Numbered from the stretch's first letter, positions 25,350 through 34,589 are shown. The stretch: 64,000 bases of DNA from JANSYL01 sp965229695 (GCA_965229695.1 OZ245921.1:62001-126000); one strand, 5' to 3'. The notes: generated from the sequence alone by a model not told the origin. Program-made: numbers and translations.

Positions 25350-26507
25350 TCACCCGCGCAAGGCCGGAACAAAGCCATAGCGGTCTTCATAATGCTTTAG
25401 CAGGCGCTGCAAGCCGATCTTGAGCACCACCTTGCCCGAGCGTGCCGACCAGCCCAACCGCTTTTCGGCCGATTCCATACCTTCGAGGAAGCAACAGACC
25501 CGCAACACCACATCGGCCAGCCCCGGCCCCAGATCGTCCAACGCATCCGAGACACGCTGCCGTGCAGCCCTGGGCCCTTCGGCCAGACCGGAATCGCTCA
25601 GGAACCCGCCACGATCCCCGCTGGTCAAAAACCGATCCCAATTCTGGCCGACACGCGGGCCCATCTGCGCACGTTCAAAATCCTCGCGCAGCTTTTCGCC
25701 CGCTTGCACCAGATCGGGGCTGAGAAAGGCGTTGCCGTCTTGGCCTTTCCGGCGTGCCAAGGCCGAAAGGGGTGACTCGGCCAGGTTCACCCGCACCTTC
25801 TTGCGCGCTCCTGTCTTGTCCGAAACCTTCGCCTCCCCCCAGAGCGTGTGTTGCGCCTGGAAGGGGCCCGTGGCCTCGGCCATACCGGGCGCGGTCTGCC
25901 GCCGCCGACGATCTTCCTCCAACAACCGTTTCAGCGCTGATTTCCCAGCGCTCGTGATGCCATAGCGCGCGACGCGCCCGCGCTTCAGACACGCGATCCA
26001 ATCCTTCACCGCAAAAGCCTGGGCCACGCGCCGGTCAACCACAGCAGTGCGCGTCTGTTCACCGCCGGGTCCGGGGCGCAGCACAACGGCCTTGTCCATA
26101 TCCTGCGCCACGGCCAGCACAGCATCGGTTTCACACAGGCGGCGCAAAATCCGGCGCGCTTCGCGAGTGATGGTGGCTTCGTCTGAAAATGGGGGACGAA
26201 ATGGGGCGGTCATACGCGGGGTCTCCTCGGGTCGCGGGGTTGAAACAAACTGCGGGGTGGTGTGGGCCGACAGGGTGGTCAGCGCCTCGTCGATCAACGG
26301 ATCGTCACGGCGTGCTTCAATCGCCCGCACGCGTCGGCAGATTGTCGACGGGGCGTGACCATCGGCGCGCGCAATAGCACGCAATGAACGACTTGCGACT
26401 GTATGCGCCAAATACTGGCGCGTCGGGTCCGGTAGCCAGACGGGCAATCCGTCTGATGTGCCGTCGTTGCACGCACCTCTCCCGTTATCGGCAATGACCG
26501 ATCTCAT
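25350..26507 (-). CDS. gafA: GafA-like transcription regulator (HTH plus DUF6456)
   Basis: A 385-residue regulator. The N-terminal part has a helix-turn-helix (YLAHTVASRSLRAIARADGH then APSTICRRVRAIEARRDDP), and the C-terminal third (from about 245) matches the DUF6456 pattern: ESPLSALARRKGQDGNAFLS, GEKLREDFERAQMGPRVGQN and a final conserved VLKIGLQRLLKHY. In Rhodobacter capsulatus a protein of this kind, GafA, directly activates gene transfer agent production; in Caulobacter the two parts are separate (GafY, GafZ). The assignment is from recalled domain layout, not a search. GAGGAG lies nine bases before the ATG. It is divergent from a DUF6477 gene. Confidence 0.68.
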   Translation of the reverse strand: MRSVIADNGRGACNDGTSDGLPVWLPDPTRQYLAHTVASRSLRAIARADGHAPSTICRRVRAIEARRDDPLIDEALTTLSAHTTPQFVSTPRPEETPRMTAPFRPPFSDEATITREARRILRRLCETDAVLAVAQDMDKAVVLRPGPGGEQTRTAVVDRRVAQAFAVKDWIACLKRGRVARYGITSAGKSALKRLLEEDRRRRQTAPGMAEATGPFQAQHTLWGEAKVSDKTGARKKVRVNLAESPLSALARRKGQDGNAFLSPDLVQAGEKLREDFERAQMGPRVGQNWDRFLTSGDRGGFLSDSGLAEGPRAARQRVSDALDDLGPGLADVVLRVCCFLEGMESAEKRLGWSARSGKVVLKIGLQRLLKHYEDRYGFVPALRG

Positions 26508-26717
26508 GTCCCACCACTCCTCGCTGGAAATCAGAGCAATGAGGTCGAGGCTTTGCCGAATTGATTACTGATTGGTTAAAATGTGTGGATAATCGGTGAA
26601 TTGTTTCTGTTTTATAAACAACTGGGCAATCAGCGGCCGCAGCTTAACGCGTGGCGCAACACCTCTGGTTGTGAGGGCACCCTAGGCCACACAACCATCA
26701 CTAGATCGAGGTGTGAG
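26508..26717. promoter_or_regulatory. A/T-rich divergent promoter region
   Basis: These 210 bases between the GafA-like and DUF6477 genes include a clear A/T-rich patch at about 26555-26625 in otherwise G+C-rich DNA. GTTAA occurs at 26575-26579 and GCTTAACG near 26641. These resemble CtrA half sites, but no full TTAA-N7-TTAA site is present. Promoters for both genes probably lie here. Confidence 0.5.
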
Positions 26718-26960
26718 ATGTCGAATCTGACCGAGACCCTTTCCCAGATGCAGCGCCCCCGGATTTTGCTGCGCGCTGCCCGTATGGCCGCTGATACCGG
26801 CGACGCCCACAGACGCGCGAAACGCCGCCCGGTGCACGCGCTTTTGGCCGAGGAAGCCTCGCTGAACGCCGCGCGCCTGGGCGGGGGTTTGGGGTATTCG
26901 CCCACCCGCCATGTCTCGGTCATGAGCGCGATCCTATGCGCGGCGCGGAACCTGACTTAA
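26718..26960 (+). CDS. DUF6477-family small protein
   Basis: An 80-residue basic protein with the pattern QRPRILLRAARMAA near the start and SPTRHVSVMSAILCAARNL at the end, matching my recollection of the Rhodobacterales DUF6477 family. The ATG at 26718 has GAGGTGT upstream; a longer open frame starts in the A/T-rich promoter region and is not preferred. It stands divergent from the GafA-like gene, so the two may be regulated together. Function is unknown. Its stop lies seven bases from the convergent mttB-like stop. Confidence 0.72.
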   Translation: MSNLTETLSQMQRPRILLRAARMAADTGDAHRRAKRRPVHALLAEEASLNAARLGGGLGYSPTRHVSVMSAILCAARNLT

Positions 26961-26967
26961 ACGCGGG

Positions 26968-28512
26968 TCAGATGAAGGCGTCGGGCATCGCGGCTTTGCG
27001 TTCAGCCATATAGGCTTTGAGCGCTTCGTCGATGGCCGGGTCCAGCTGGGGTGCCTGGTAATCGCCCAGCATCTTCTCGACCTTGGTGGCCGCAATCTCC
27101 AGCGTGGACCGGCTGCCCTCTTCGGCCCAGGTCTCATAGGGTTTGTAATCCAGCAGACCCGTGCGCCAGAACGCGGTTTCGTAATTGGCTTGGGTATGGG
27201 CGCAGCCCAGGAAATGACCACCGGGGCCAACCTCGCGCAGGGCATCCATGGCTTGGGCATTTGTGTCGGTTGGTACGCCTTCGGCCAGTTTGTGCAAAAT
27301 GCCCAGCTGATCGGCATCCATGACGAACTTGTCGGGCGAGGAAACCAGCCCGCCTTCCAGCCAGCCGCAGGAATGCAGCATGAAATTCACACCGGACAAA
27401 AGCGCGGCGTTCAGAGAGTTTGCGGTTTCATAGGCCGCCTGTGCATCGGGCAGTTTCGAGCCATTGAACGACCCGCCCGAGCGATAGGGTAGGTTCAAAC
27501 GCCGCGCCAATTGCCCCGCGCCATAGGTGATTTGCGCCGCCTCCGGCGTGCCGAAGGTCGGCGCGCCCGAGTTCATATCGATCGAGGTGACAAACGCACC
27601 AAAGATCGCGGGCGCACCGGGCCGGATCAATTGGCTATAGGCCACGCCCGCCAGAACCTCGGCCAACACCTGGGTCAGCGTGCCGGCCACGGAAACCGGC
27701 GCCATCGCGCCCCCCACGATGAAGGGCGAGATGATCGAGGCCTGTCCTGCGGCGGCATATTCTTCCAACGCGCCCATCATCACACCGTCGAAGGTCAGTG
27801 GCGAGTTGATGTTGATAAGCGAGGTCATGACACAGTTCTGATCGACCACATCGGCGCCAAACAGGATCTTCGACATCTCCACCGAATCTGCGGCGCGCGA
27901 CGGTTCGGTGACCGAGCCCATATAGGGTTTGTCGCTCAAGCTCATATGGGCATAGAGCATATCGAAATGGCGCTTGTTCACAGGCACATCGGTCGGCTCG
28001 CAAACCGTGCCCCCCGAATGGTGCAGCCATTTTGACATATAGCCCAGTTTCACGAAGGTTTCGAAATCGGCCATGGTGGCGTAGCGGCGACCACCGGCCT
28101 GATCGCGGACGAAGGGCGGACCATAGACGGGCGCGAAAACCAAAGAGTTGCCCCCGATCTCGACATTGCGATCTCGGTTGCGGGCAATTTGGGTGAAGCG
28201 CGCCGGCGCGGTTTCGCACAGCTTGCGCGCAAGCCCGCGCGGGATATGCACGCGGTCGCCTTTGACATCCGCGCCAGCTTCGCGCCAACGATCCAACGCG
28301 CCCGGGTTGTCGACGAAATTGACGCCAATCTCTTCCAGCACTGTGTCGGCATTAGCCTCGATGATCTCAATCGCCTCGGCGTTGAGAATTTCGAAATTCG
28401 GGATGTTGCGTTCGATAAAGCGCGCGGTCTCAAAGCTGATGGCAGAGCGCGCCGCACGGCGTGCTGCACCGCCGCCACCCCGGGCCCGCCGACGTCCTGC
28501 TGCTTCCGACAT
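26968..28512 (-). CDS. MttB-family methyltransferase, non-pyrrolysine
   Basis: A 514-residue protein of the trimethylamine:corrinoid methyltransferase (MttB) superfamily. The TIM-barrel text includes EEIGVNFVDNPGALDRWREA near the start, VGGAMAPVSVAGTLTQVLAE in the middle and LEGGLVSSPDKFVMDADQLG near the end. The frame has no internal TAG, so this is the pyrrolysine-free branch. Its characterised members, such as MtgB, demethylate glycine betaine and related quaternary amines by passing the methyl to a corrinoid protein. No corrinoid-protein or MtgA-like gene is adjacent. The start at 28512 has GGAGGG upstream and begins with an Arg/Gly-rich tail. An open frame continuing to 29979 is antisense to guaA and is rejected. 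Confidence 0.85.
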   Translation of the reverse strand: MSEAAGRRRARGGGGAARRAARSAISFETARFIERNIPNFEILNAEAIEIIEANADTVLEEIGVNFVDNPGALDRWREAGADVKGDRVHIPRGLARKLCETAPARFTQIARNRDRNVEIGGNSLVFAPVYGPPFVRDQAGGRRYATMADFETFVKLGYMSKWLHHSGGTVCEPTDVPVNKRHFDMLYAHMSLSDKPYMGSVTEPSRAADSVEMSKILFGADVVDQNCVMTSLININSPLTFDGVMMGALEEYAAAGQASIISPFIVGGAMAPVSVAGTLTQVLAEVLAGVAYSQLIRPGAPAIFGAFVTSIDMNSGAPTFGTPEAAQITYGAGQLARRLNLPYRSGGSFNGSKLPDAQAAYETANSLNAALLSGVNFMLHSCGWLEGGLVSSPDKFVMDADQLGILHKLAEGVPTDTNAQAMDALREVGPGGHFLGCAHTQANYETAFWRTGLLDYKPYETWAEEGSRSTLEIAATKVEKMLGDYQAPQLDPAIDEALKAYMAERKAAMPDAFI

Positions 28513-28650
28513 GATACACCCTCCGCTGCTGCTTGGCGCAGGTTCTAGCGCGCGGGCCTTTCTGCCCACATGCGTTAAACGGCAGATCGCGGGGGAAAGC
28601 GACATGTGCCACCCTTGCGCGTCCTGCGATCCCTGCCTAATGGCTAGGGC

Positions 28651-30243
28651 ATGAGCAATGCCGCACCCGCCCCCCGTGACCATGACGTCCTGCTGATCAT
28701 CGATTTCGGCAGCCAAGTGACGCAACTCATCGCCCGCCGCCTGCGCGAGTTGAATGTCTATTGCGAGATTCACCCCTATCAAAACGTGACCGAAGCGCTG
28801 TTGGCCGAGATCGCCCCCAAAGCGATCATCTTTTCCGGCGGCCCCGATAGCGTCACGCGCGCAGGCTCGCCTCGCCCGCCGCAAGCAGCCTATGAGCTGG
28901 GCGTGCCGATCCTGGGCATTTGTTACGGCCAGCAGGTGATGATGCAGGATTTGGGCGGCCAGGTGGATGGCGGCAAAATCTCCGGCGGCGGTGGCACGGC
29001 CGAGTTTGGCCGCGCCTATGTCACGCCGGGCGAGACCCGACTGGATTTGCTGGCCGGCTGGTTTTTGGACGGGCGCGAACAGGTCTGGATGTCCCATGGC
29101 GATCATGTGAGCCGTTTGGCGCCGGGGTTCGAGGTTTACGGCACATCGCCCAACGCGCCCTATGCGATCACGGCCGATTTGGAGCGCAATTTCTACGCGG
29201 TGCAGTTCCACCCGGAGGTGCACCACACGCCCAATGGCAAAACGCTTTATGAGAACTTCGTCAAACTGGCCGGGTTCAAAAGCGATTGGACCATGGCTGC
29301 CTACCGCGAAGAAGCCGTGCAGGCGATCCGCGATCAGGTGGGTGATGCAAAGGTGATTTGCGCCCTGTCCGGCGGGGTCGATAGCTCGGTCGCCGCCGCT
29401 CTGATCCACGAGGCGGTGGGCGATCAGCTGACCTGCGTCTTTGTCGATCACGGGCTGTTGCGCTTGGACGAAGCCAAAGAAGTGGTCGCCATGTTCCGCG
29501 ATCACATGAACCTGCATGTGATCCATGCCGAAGAACAAGAACTGTTCCTGGGCGAGCTGGAGGGCGTGTCCGACCCCGAAACCAAACGCAAGATCATCGG
29601 GCGTCTCTTCATCGACGTGTTCCAGAAATACGCCGATCAGATCGAAGGCGCGGCGTTTTTGGCCCAGGGCACGCTTTATCCCGATGTCATCGAAAGCGTC
29701 TCCTTCAGCGGCGGGCCTTCGGTCACAATCAAATCGCACCACAATGTCGGCGGCTTGCCCGAAAAGATGGGCCTGAAGCTGGTCGAACCCCTGCGCGAGC
29801 TTTTCAAGGATGAGGTGCGCGCCCTTGGCCACGAGTTGGGCCTGCCCGCCAGCTTCATCGGTCGCCACCCCTTCCCCGGCCCTGGTCTGGCCATCCGCTG
29901 CCCTGGCGAGATCACCCGCGCAAAGCTCGACATCCTGCGCCAAGCTGATGCCGTCTATATCGACCAGATTCGCAAGCACGGGCTGTATGACGAGATCTGG
30001 CAGGCCTTTGTGGCGATCCTACCCGTGCGCACCGTGGGCGTGATGGGCGACGGGCGGACCTATGATTATGCCTGCGCGCTGCGCGCGGTCACCTCGGTCG
30101 ACGGTATGACGGCGGATTACTATCCGTTTTCCCACGAGTTCCTGGGCGAGACGGCGACGCGGATCATCAATGAAGTGCCGGGGATCAATCGGGTGACCTA
30201 TGATATCACCTCCAAACCGCCGGGCACGATTGAGTGGGAGTAG
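28651..30243 (+). CDS. guaA: GMP synthase (glutamine-hydrolysing)
   Basis: Enzyme of 530 residues that converts XMP to GMP. The class I glutamine amidotransferase domain has nucleophile Cys91 in GICYGQQVM and the His-Glu pair in QFHPEVHHTP. The ATP-pyrophosphatase domain begins with the P-loop ALSGGVDSSVAA. The C-terminal dimer domain has GRHPFPGPGLAIRCPGE and ends with the conserved DITSKPPGTIEWE. Length is normal. It is divergent from the MttB-like gene, with 138 bases between them. The stretch after it (30244-30476) has no gene that I can see. Confidence 0.97.
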   Translation: MSNAAPAPRDHDVLLIIDFGSQVTQLIARRLRELNVYCEIHPYQNVTEALLAEIAPKAIIFSGGPDSVTRAGSPRPPQAAYELGVPILGICYGQQVMMQDLGGQVDGGKISGGGGTAEFGRAYVTPGETRLDLLAGWFLDGREQVWMSHGDHVSRLAPGFEVYGTSPNAPYAITADLERNFYAVQFHPEVHHTPNGKTLYENFVKLAGFKSDWTMAAYREEAVQAIRDQVGDAKVICALSGGVDSSVAAALIHEAVGDQLTCVFVDHGLLRLDEAKEVVAMFRDHMNLHVIHAEEQELFLGELEGVSDPETKRKIIGRLFIDVFQKYADQIEGAAFLAQGTLYPDVIESVSFSGGPSVTIKSHHNVGGLPEKMGLKLVEPLRELFKDEVRALGHELGLPASFIGRHPFPGPGLAIRCPGEITRAKLDILRQADAVYIDQIRKHGLYDEIWQAFVAILPVRTVGVMGDGRTYDYACALRAVTSVDGMTADYYPFSHEFLGETATRIINEVPGINRVTYDITSKPPGTIEWE

Positions 30244-30476
30244 GTATCTGTCCGGTCTTGGCTCAGCATGTCGTAAAGCAGCGAAACCTACGCAAACGCT
30301 CCGCCATCTCTAGAAATAATGCATAAAATCGAACGCGTTGCGATGTGGGTTCGCTGACCCGGAAAGCGTTCGAGGCGAGAAAAAGGTGACAACGAGTGAC
30401 ACACCAGCTTCTCTATGCTCATAAGGAAATCGTCCTTCCGCTAATTGGGTAAGCGGCTAGAAAACTGGAGCATTGG

Positions 30477-31415
30477 ATGAGCGAAGCTAGCCGCCTCAGA
30501 CCGTCGAAGGGCTCGACCGTTCCACCACACGAGGCGGCCTTGCTACGACTTCCAGGGATCACCTTAAAGCGCCCGCTGCTTTTGGAGCCTTTATTCGGTC
30601 GGCTCGGGAACAACTTGCAGCAAATGATGCTGGCGACGCTTTATGGTGAAAAACACGGGCTTGGCGTGATTGTCAAAGATCATGCTCAAGTCAGGGGGTT
30701 TCGCCTTGGACCGTCGCGGTATTGGCCATCTGTATCGTCGGTAAAAAATCGCTTTTTCTTTTTTAACCCCGACGGCCCAGCCGATTGCGATATCGACATC
30801 GGCTACACGTATGCTTGCCAAAACATGCATCAAGCCGCCCAGCGACACATTCGTCCCAATCTGAAAACTCGGGAAAGACCGGCGCTGCCCAGCGATACCC
30901 TTGTTATTCACATCCGCGCTGGCGACGTTTTTGGAACAGGCGATGCAAGCGTCAGGAACTATGTTCAAAATCCTCTGTCATTCTACGAAGGTTTGATCGA
31001 CAGGTTTGAAAGCGCCATCGTGGTGACCGAAAGCTTGGACAATAACCCTATTGTAAACCGGCTGGCTCAGCGCCCCGATGTTCAAGTGCAGTCATCAACG
31101 GTCGATGAGGATTTTGCCACTTTGATGGCAGCGCAAAACTTGGCTTCATCCGGTGTCGGAACATTCTCGATCGCCGCAGCCCTTTGTTCGGTCCATCTGC
31201 GGAATTTCTATTGCACGGATGCCTATATGGCCGAGCATCTGAACCCCGAAACACTCGGGCACCTCAATGTTTTCCATACCCGGTTAGGGGACGCCTATCC
31301 GAAGATTGGTGACTGGTCCGGGTCCGACGCGATCATCGAACAGATGCTGACCTATCAAGTCGAAAATCTGAACGTCGATCGGGCCTGCGCTGATGTCTTG
31401 GCATTGCGAGATTGA
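30477..31415 (+). CDS. Fucosyltransferase-like glycosyltransferase
   Basis: A 312-residue protein with three motifs of the GT11 and related fucosyltransferase group: PLFGRLGNNLQQMMLATLYG near residue 38 (nucleotide-sugar site GxLGNxL), VIHIRAGDVFG near 143 (HxRxGD), and NLASSGVGTFSIAAALCSVH near 225. No signal peptide or membrane helix is present. Codon use is visibly less G+C-biased than in the flanking guaA and bamB genes, and the gene stands alone, which suggests horizontal transfer. GGAG precedes the ATG. The donor sugar and acceptor are unknown; the assignment rests on short motifs only. Confidence 0.6.
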   Translation: MSEASRLRPSKGSTVPPHEAALLRLPGITLKRPLLLEPLFGRLGNNLQQMMLATLYGEKHGLGVIVKDHAQVRGFRLGPSRYWPSVSSVKNRFFFFNPDGPADCDIDIGYTYACQNMHQAAQRHIRPNLKTRERPALPSDTLVIHIRAGDVFGTGDASVRNYVQNPLSFYEGLIDRFESAIVVTESLDNNPIVNRLAQRPDVQVQSSTVDEDFATLMAAQNLASSGVGTFSIAAALCSVHLRNFYCTDAYMAEHLNPETLGHLNVFHTRLGDAYPKIGDWSGSDAIIEQMLTYQVENLNVDRACADVLALRD

Positions 31416-31481
31416 CGTGGCAACGGCCGTGATCCTCGCGCCGTTTGGCGCAGCAAAGCGCGCTCGGAACGTAGCGACCTC

Positions 31482-32109
31482 ATGCGCCAGCTAGGACGCT
31501 TTCTTGGCCACCTTATTCGGTTTGGGATCGCGCTTTGGCTTGCGACCAGTCTCGGCGTATGGATTGGGTCCGGCTATTTGCAAGGCCTCCAAGCGCCCGC
31601 GTCCGCCGATGCCGTCGTCTGCTTGGGTGGCGGGCAGGAGCCTGAGGGCAGTTTGGCTGACAGCAGCCTAAGGCGGGCCACGACCTGTGGCGATCTGTTT
31701 CGCAAGGGGCGTACGCAAACCGTGGTTTTCACCGGGGCCGGCTCCAAATGTCTCCGTGGCGGAATTGATGGCAGAGGCGGCGCAGCTCCCCGCGAGCGCT
31801 GCATTGATCGAGCCTGCGGCGCGCTCGACGCTACAGAACGCGTTGTTTTCGTTGGCTCTGCTCCCAGAGGATGCGCGAATTATTCTGGTGAGCGATGGTT
31901 ATCACCTGCCGCGTAGCTGGGTATCTTTCAAATTGATGGGCGTGCGTTCGGTCGAACTCGCCCCAGCCGGAGGCCAGGACAGCGTTGAAGTCTGGGAAAT
32001 ACTGCGCGAAGGGGCCGCGATCTGGTTCAATCTGCTTCGGGGTGGCGCTTACTGGCTCACCGGCCTGTTGGCGCCAGAGGCCGAATGGCGGGTTCACTTG
32101 CTGATCTGA
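31482..32109 (+). pseudogene. Frameshifted DUF218 (SanA/YdcF-like) membrane protein
   Basis: Two overlapping frames together spell one DUF218 protein. The first (from 31482) gives a membrane helix (LIRFGIALWLATSLGVWIG) and the DUF218 start ADAVVCLGGGQEPEGS through TVVFTGAGS. The second frame gives the rest: VSVAELMAEAAQL, EPAARSTLQNALFSLALLP, IILVSDGYHLPRSWVSFKLM. The switch fits one extra base near the AAA at 31746-31748. Members of this family act on cell-envelope precursors. A read error or a genuine inactivation are both possible. No clear ribosome site precedes the first ATG. Confidence 0.75.
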
Positions 32110-32146
32110 CCGATAGGGGCACAATCAGAGCCCATAGGCTCCGACA

Positions 32147-33517
32147 CTATCGATACGCGTGCAGACGCCCGTCTTCGCTCACCACCAGCAAGGTGTCATT
32201 GACCACAATCGGATGCGCCGCGGCACCTCCACGGATTTCCAGGCTACCGACCTGTTCACCACTTTCCGGCGCAAACATGCGAATTTGCCCGTCGCCGGAA
32301 GCAATCACCAAGCGCCCGCCCGCCAAGATCGGGCCGTAATGGGTGAACACGGCTTTGCGGCGGCGTTGGCGCTCGCGCTCGTAAAATGGCAGTTCGACCC
32401 CCCAGATGCGGGCCCCTGTGCCGGCATCAATACGGATCAGCTCATTCCGGTCCGAGACGAAGAAAAGACTATCACCCACTGGCATGACCGGGGAATAGGC
32501 TCCATCCCGCGCCTGCCAGCGGCGTTCGCCGGTATGGGCGTCGATGGCGACCACGCGGCCCGATTGGTTGCCGGCATAAATCGTGTTGCCCACCACCACC
32601 GGGTCCGAGGTGATATCGTTGATCGAGGCATAGGCCGCCCCCGTGCGCCCACCCGCCACATGCGTGCCCCAAAAGCGCACGCCGGATTGTGGGAACACGG
32701 CCTGCAGCTCACCGGTGGCAAAGGGCAAGATCACAAAGCGGTCCCCAATCGCCGGGGCCGCGCCGCCGGATAGGACCGAGCTTGCCTCCGCCGCAGGGAT
32801 TTGCCAGCGCAAACGCCCATCATCCGCATCGACCGACCAGGCTTGGCTGTCATCGGCCATCACATAGATGGTTGAACCGGTCACGGTCGGCGCGCCGAGG
32901 CCCGACCCCAAACGCTGACGCCAGCGCAGCTGACCGCTGGCGGCATCAAGCGCAATCAACTCACCATAATTCGTTGTCGCATAAACCGTGCCGCCGGAAA
33001 CGGCCAAGCCGCCGCCCGAGATCCCGCCGCCACGGTCGAAATCCGGCGTGAGGTTCACGGACCAAAGCGCCGCGCCTGTATCGACCGAGGTTGCGACAAG
33101 GCCTGCATCGGCATCCATGGTAAAGACGCGCCCATCGGCCGCCACAGGATCGGTCGCAATACGCTGACGGCGCGAATTGCCTGCACCGATATCAGCAACC
33201 CACAGCTCGACCGGGGCCGAAGATAAGGCTGCGTGCGGCAGACGGTTGCGCGTGTTCATCCCGCGCTGGCCCCAATCGCCAATGCGCTGGGCCGTGGGCA
33301 GTGAAATCGCACGGGTGACGTTTTCTTGGCTACCAACGTTGGATGTCACCGCGCCGGATAGCGGCAGACGAGCATCGAAACGTTCGCCAGGCAGAATGAC
33401 CTCTCGATCACAGGCGGCAAGCGCGATGAGCACCCCAAATGCCAAGCCCGCGCGTGCCAGGCGCGACCGTGTTTTGGCCGCCCCTGCCCCATCCAATACG
33501 TGTATTGCCCCGGTCAT
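32147..33517 (-). CDS. bamB: BamB-like PQQ-repeat lipoprotein
   Basis: A 456-residue outer-membrane-assembly lipoprotein of the BamB type. A lipoprotein signal (LAFGVLIALAAC) leads to a beta-propeller of PQQ-like repeats, for example GQLRWRQRLGSGLGAPTV, GRLRWQIPAAEASSVLSGG and TGERRWQARDGAYSPVMPVG. BamB supports folding of outer-membrane proteins by BamA. The ATG at 33517 with AAGGCG upstream is chosen; the longer open frame is proline-rich, overlaps the upstream gene and is not supported. The gene follows a YfgM-like gene as in many proteobacteria, but der, the usual third gene, is absent from its 3' side. Confidence 0.9.
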   Translation of the reverse strand: MTGAIHVLDGAGAAKTRSRLARAGLAFGVLIALAACDREVILPGERFDARLPLSGAVTSNVGSQENVTRAISLPTAQRIGDWGQRGMNTRNRLPHAALSSAPVELWVADIGAGNSRRQRIATDPVAADGRVFTMDADAGLVATSVDTGAALWSVNLTPDFDRGGGISGGGLAVSGGTVYATTNYGELIALDAASGQLRWRQRLGSGLGAPTVTGSTIYVMADDSQAWSVDADDGRLRWQIPAAEASSVLSGGAAPAIGDRFVILPFATGELQAVFPQSGVRFWGTHVAGGRTGAAYASINDITSDPVVVGNTIYAGNQSGRVVAIDAHTGERRWQARDGAYSPVMPVGDSLFFVSDRNELIRIDAGTGARIWGVELPFYERERQRRRKAVFTHYGPILAGGRLVIASGDGQIRMFAPESGEQVGSLEIRGGAAAHPIVVNDTLLVVSEDGRLHAYR

Positions 33518-33566
33518 CTGCGCCTTGGCCTTCCGTTCATGCGTTTGCCCGGGCGTGCGCCGGGGC

Positions 33567-34409
33567 TCAGTTTTCTTCGGCGCCGTCGGCGGCGGGGGTG
33601 TCTTCCGCTGCCTCGGTGCCGTCGCCCTCAACCGCATCGGTGGCGGCGGGGTCTTCGGTTGTCTCGGCCCCGCCGATCTCGGGGTTTGCGGCACCTTCGT
33701 CATCCTCGGCCCCGGGTGCGGGGGGCAGGTCAGGTTCTACCTCGGGTTCAGGGCTGGTATCGACCAAAACCGATCCCGCTTCGAGCGCCACAATCAACTG
33801 AGATGCGCGCTGTTGCAAGCCTGGCGTGGTCGCAGCGCCCGCTTCGATTTGCCGGAACAGCATCAAAGCGCCGTCCAGATCGCCTTCGCGCAAGCGAAGC
33901 AGGGCCAATTGCTCTTGCGCCAGGGCCGCGTAGGGCGCGCCGGGGGCGGCCAATGCTTCGAGGATCAGACGCGCCTCCGATGGGTCGGACGGGTCCAACA
34001 TCTCGGCGCGCAGCATGGCAAGATCGCGGTAGCGTGGCGGCAGTTCTGGCGCCGCCGCCGCGCTGCGCAGACGCTCGGCGGCGGCCGCCGGATCGCCAGC
34101 TTGGGCAATTTCGCCCGATTGCAGCAAGGCCAGGATCATCGTGGCTTCCGGCGTGTCGGTCGGAATGTCATCCAATGCAGCGACACGATCATCGGGCACC
34201 GGCATATCCAGCGCCGCCAAAAGCGCATCCCCAAAGGCTTGGGCCGAGGCACGTTCCTGCGCGCGGCGGTATTCCAAAAAGGCCGCGCCACCCACAATCA
34301 AAATGACCAAAAGCGCCGCCAACCAGCCCCAGCGGCGGATCAATCCAAACAGGCGATCGCGGCGGACCTCTTCGGTCACTTCATTGATGAAACTGTCGCT
34401 ATCGGCCAT
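33567..34409 (-). CDS. YfgM-like tetratricopeptide membrane protein
   Basis: A 280-residue protein with a single N-terminal membrane helix (WGWLAALLVILIVGGAAFLEY, about residues 27-47) after a short acidic and basic start (SFINEVTEEVRRDRLFGLI). A periplasmic TPR-like region follows (AQEQLALLRLREGDLDGALMLF is one clear repeat). The C-terminal 80 residues are a low-complexity tail of E, P, A, D and T. This matches the YfgM family, which interacts with periplasmic chaperones at the Sec translocon, and bamB follows as in E. coli. The start at 34409 gives the family N-terminus. Confidence 0.82.
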   Translation of the reverse strand: MADSDSFINEVTEEVRRDRLFGLIRRWGWLAALLVILIVGGAAFLEYRRAQERASAQAFGDALLAALDMPVPDDRVAALDDIPTDTPEATMILALLQSGEIAQAGDPAAAAERLRSAAAAPELPPRYRDLAMLRAEMLDPSDPSEARLILEALAAPGAPYAALAQEQLALLRLREGDLDGALMLFRQIEAGAATTPGLQQRASQLIVALEAGSVLVDTSPEPEVEPDLPPAPGAEDDEGAANPEIGGAETTEDPAATDAVEGDGTEAAEDTPAADGAEEN

Positions 34410-34589
34410 ATGCCCAAGCCCCCTGCCCGGCACCGCATTCAGGACAGCGCCCAAACCAATGCCTTATCACTGCGCGCGTCTTAGCCCGACCCTTTGGGCT
34501 ACCGCAAGAGGCACCCGTTGTCGGGGCTTGGCAGCATCAATTCTAAACCGTTCAGTTCATGCTTGTCGCTAGGTAAGGAAAAGACTAAT

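Noticed and set aside
26550..26660. Full CtrA box in the divergent promoter of the GafA-like gene
   Set aside because: Only single TTAA half sites are seen; no pair with seven-base spacing is present.
28513..29979. Open frame on the minus strand extending the MttB-like gene across guaA to about 1000 residues
   Set aside because: It is antisense to the well-supported guaA gene, arises from third-position G+C bias, and the MttB start at 28512 has a good ribosome site.
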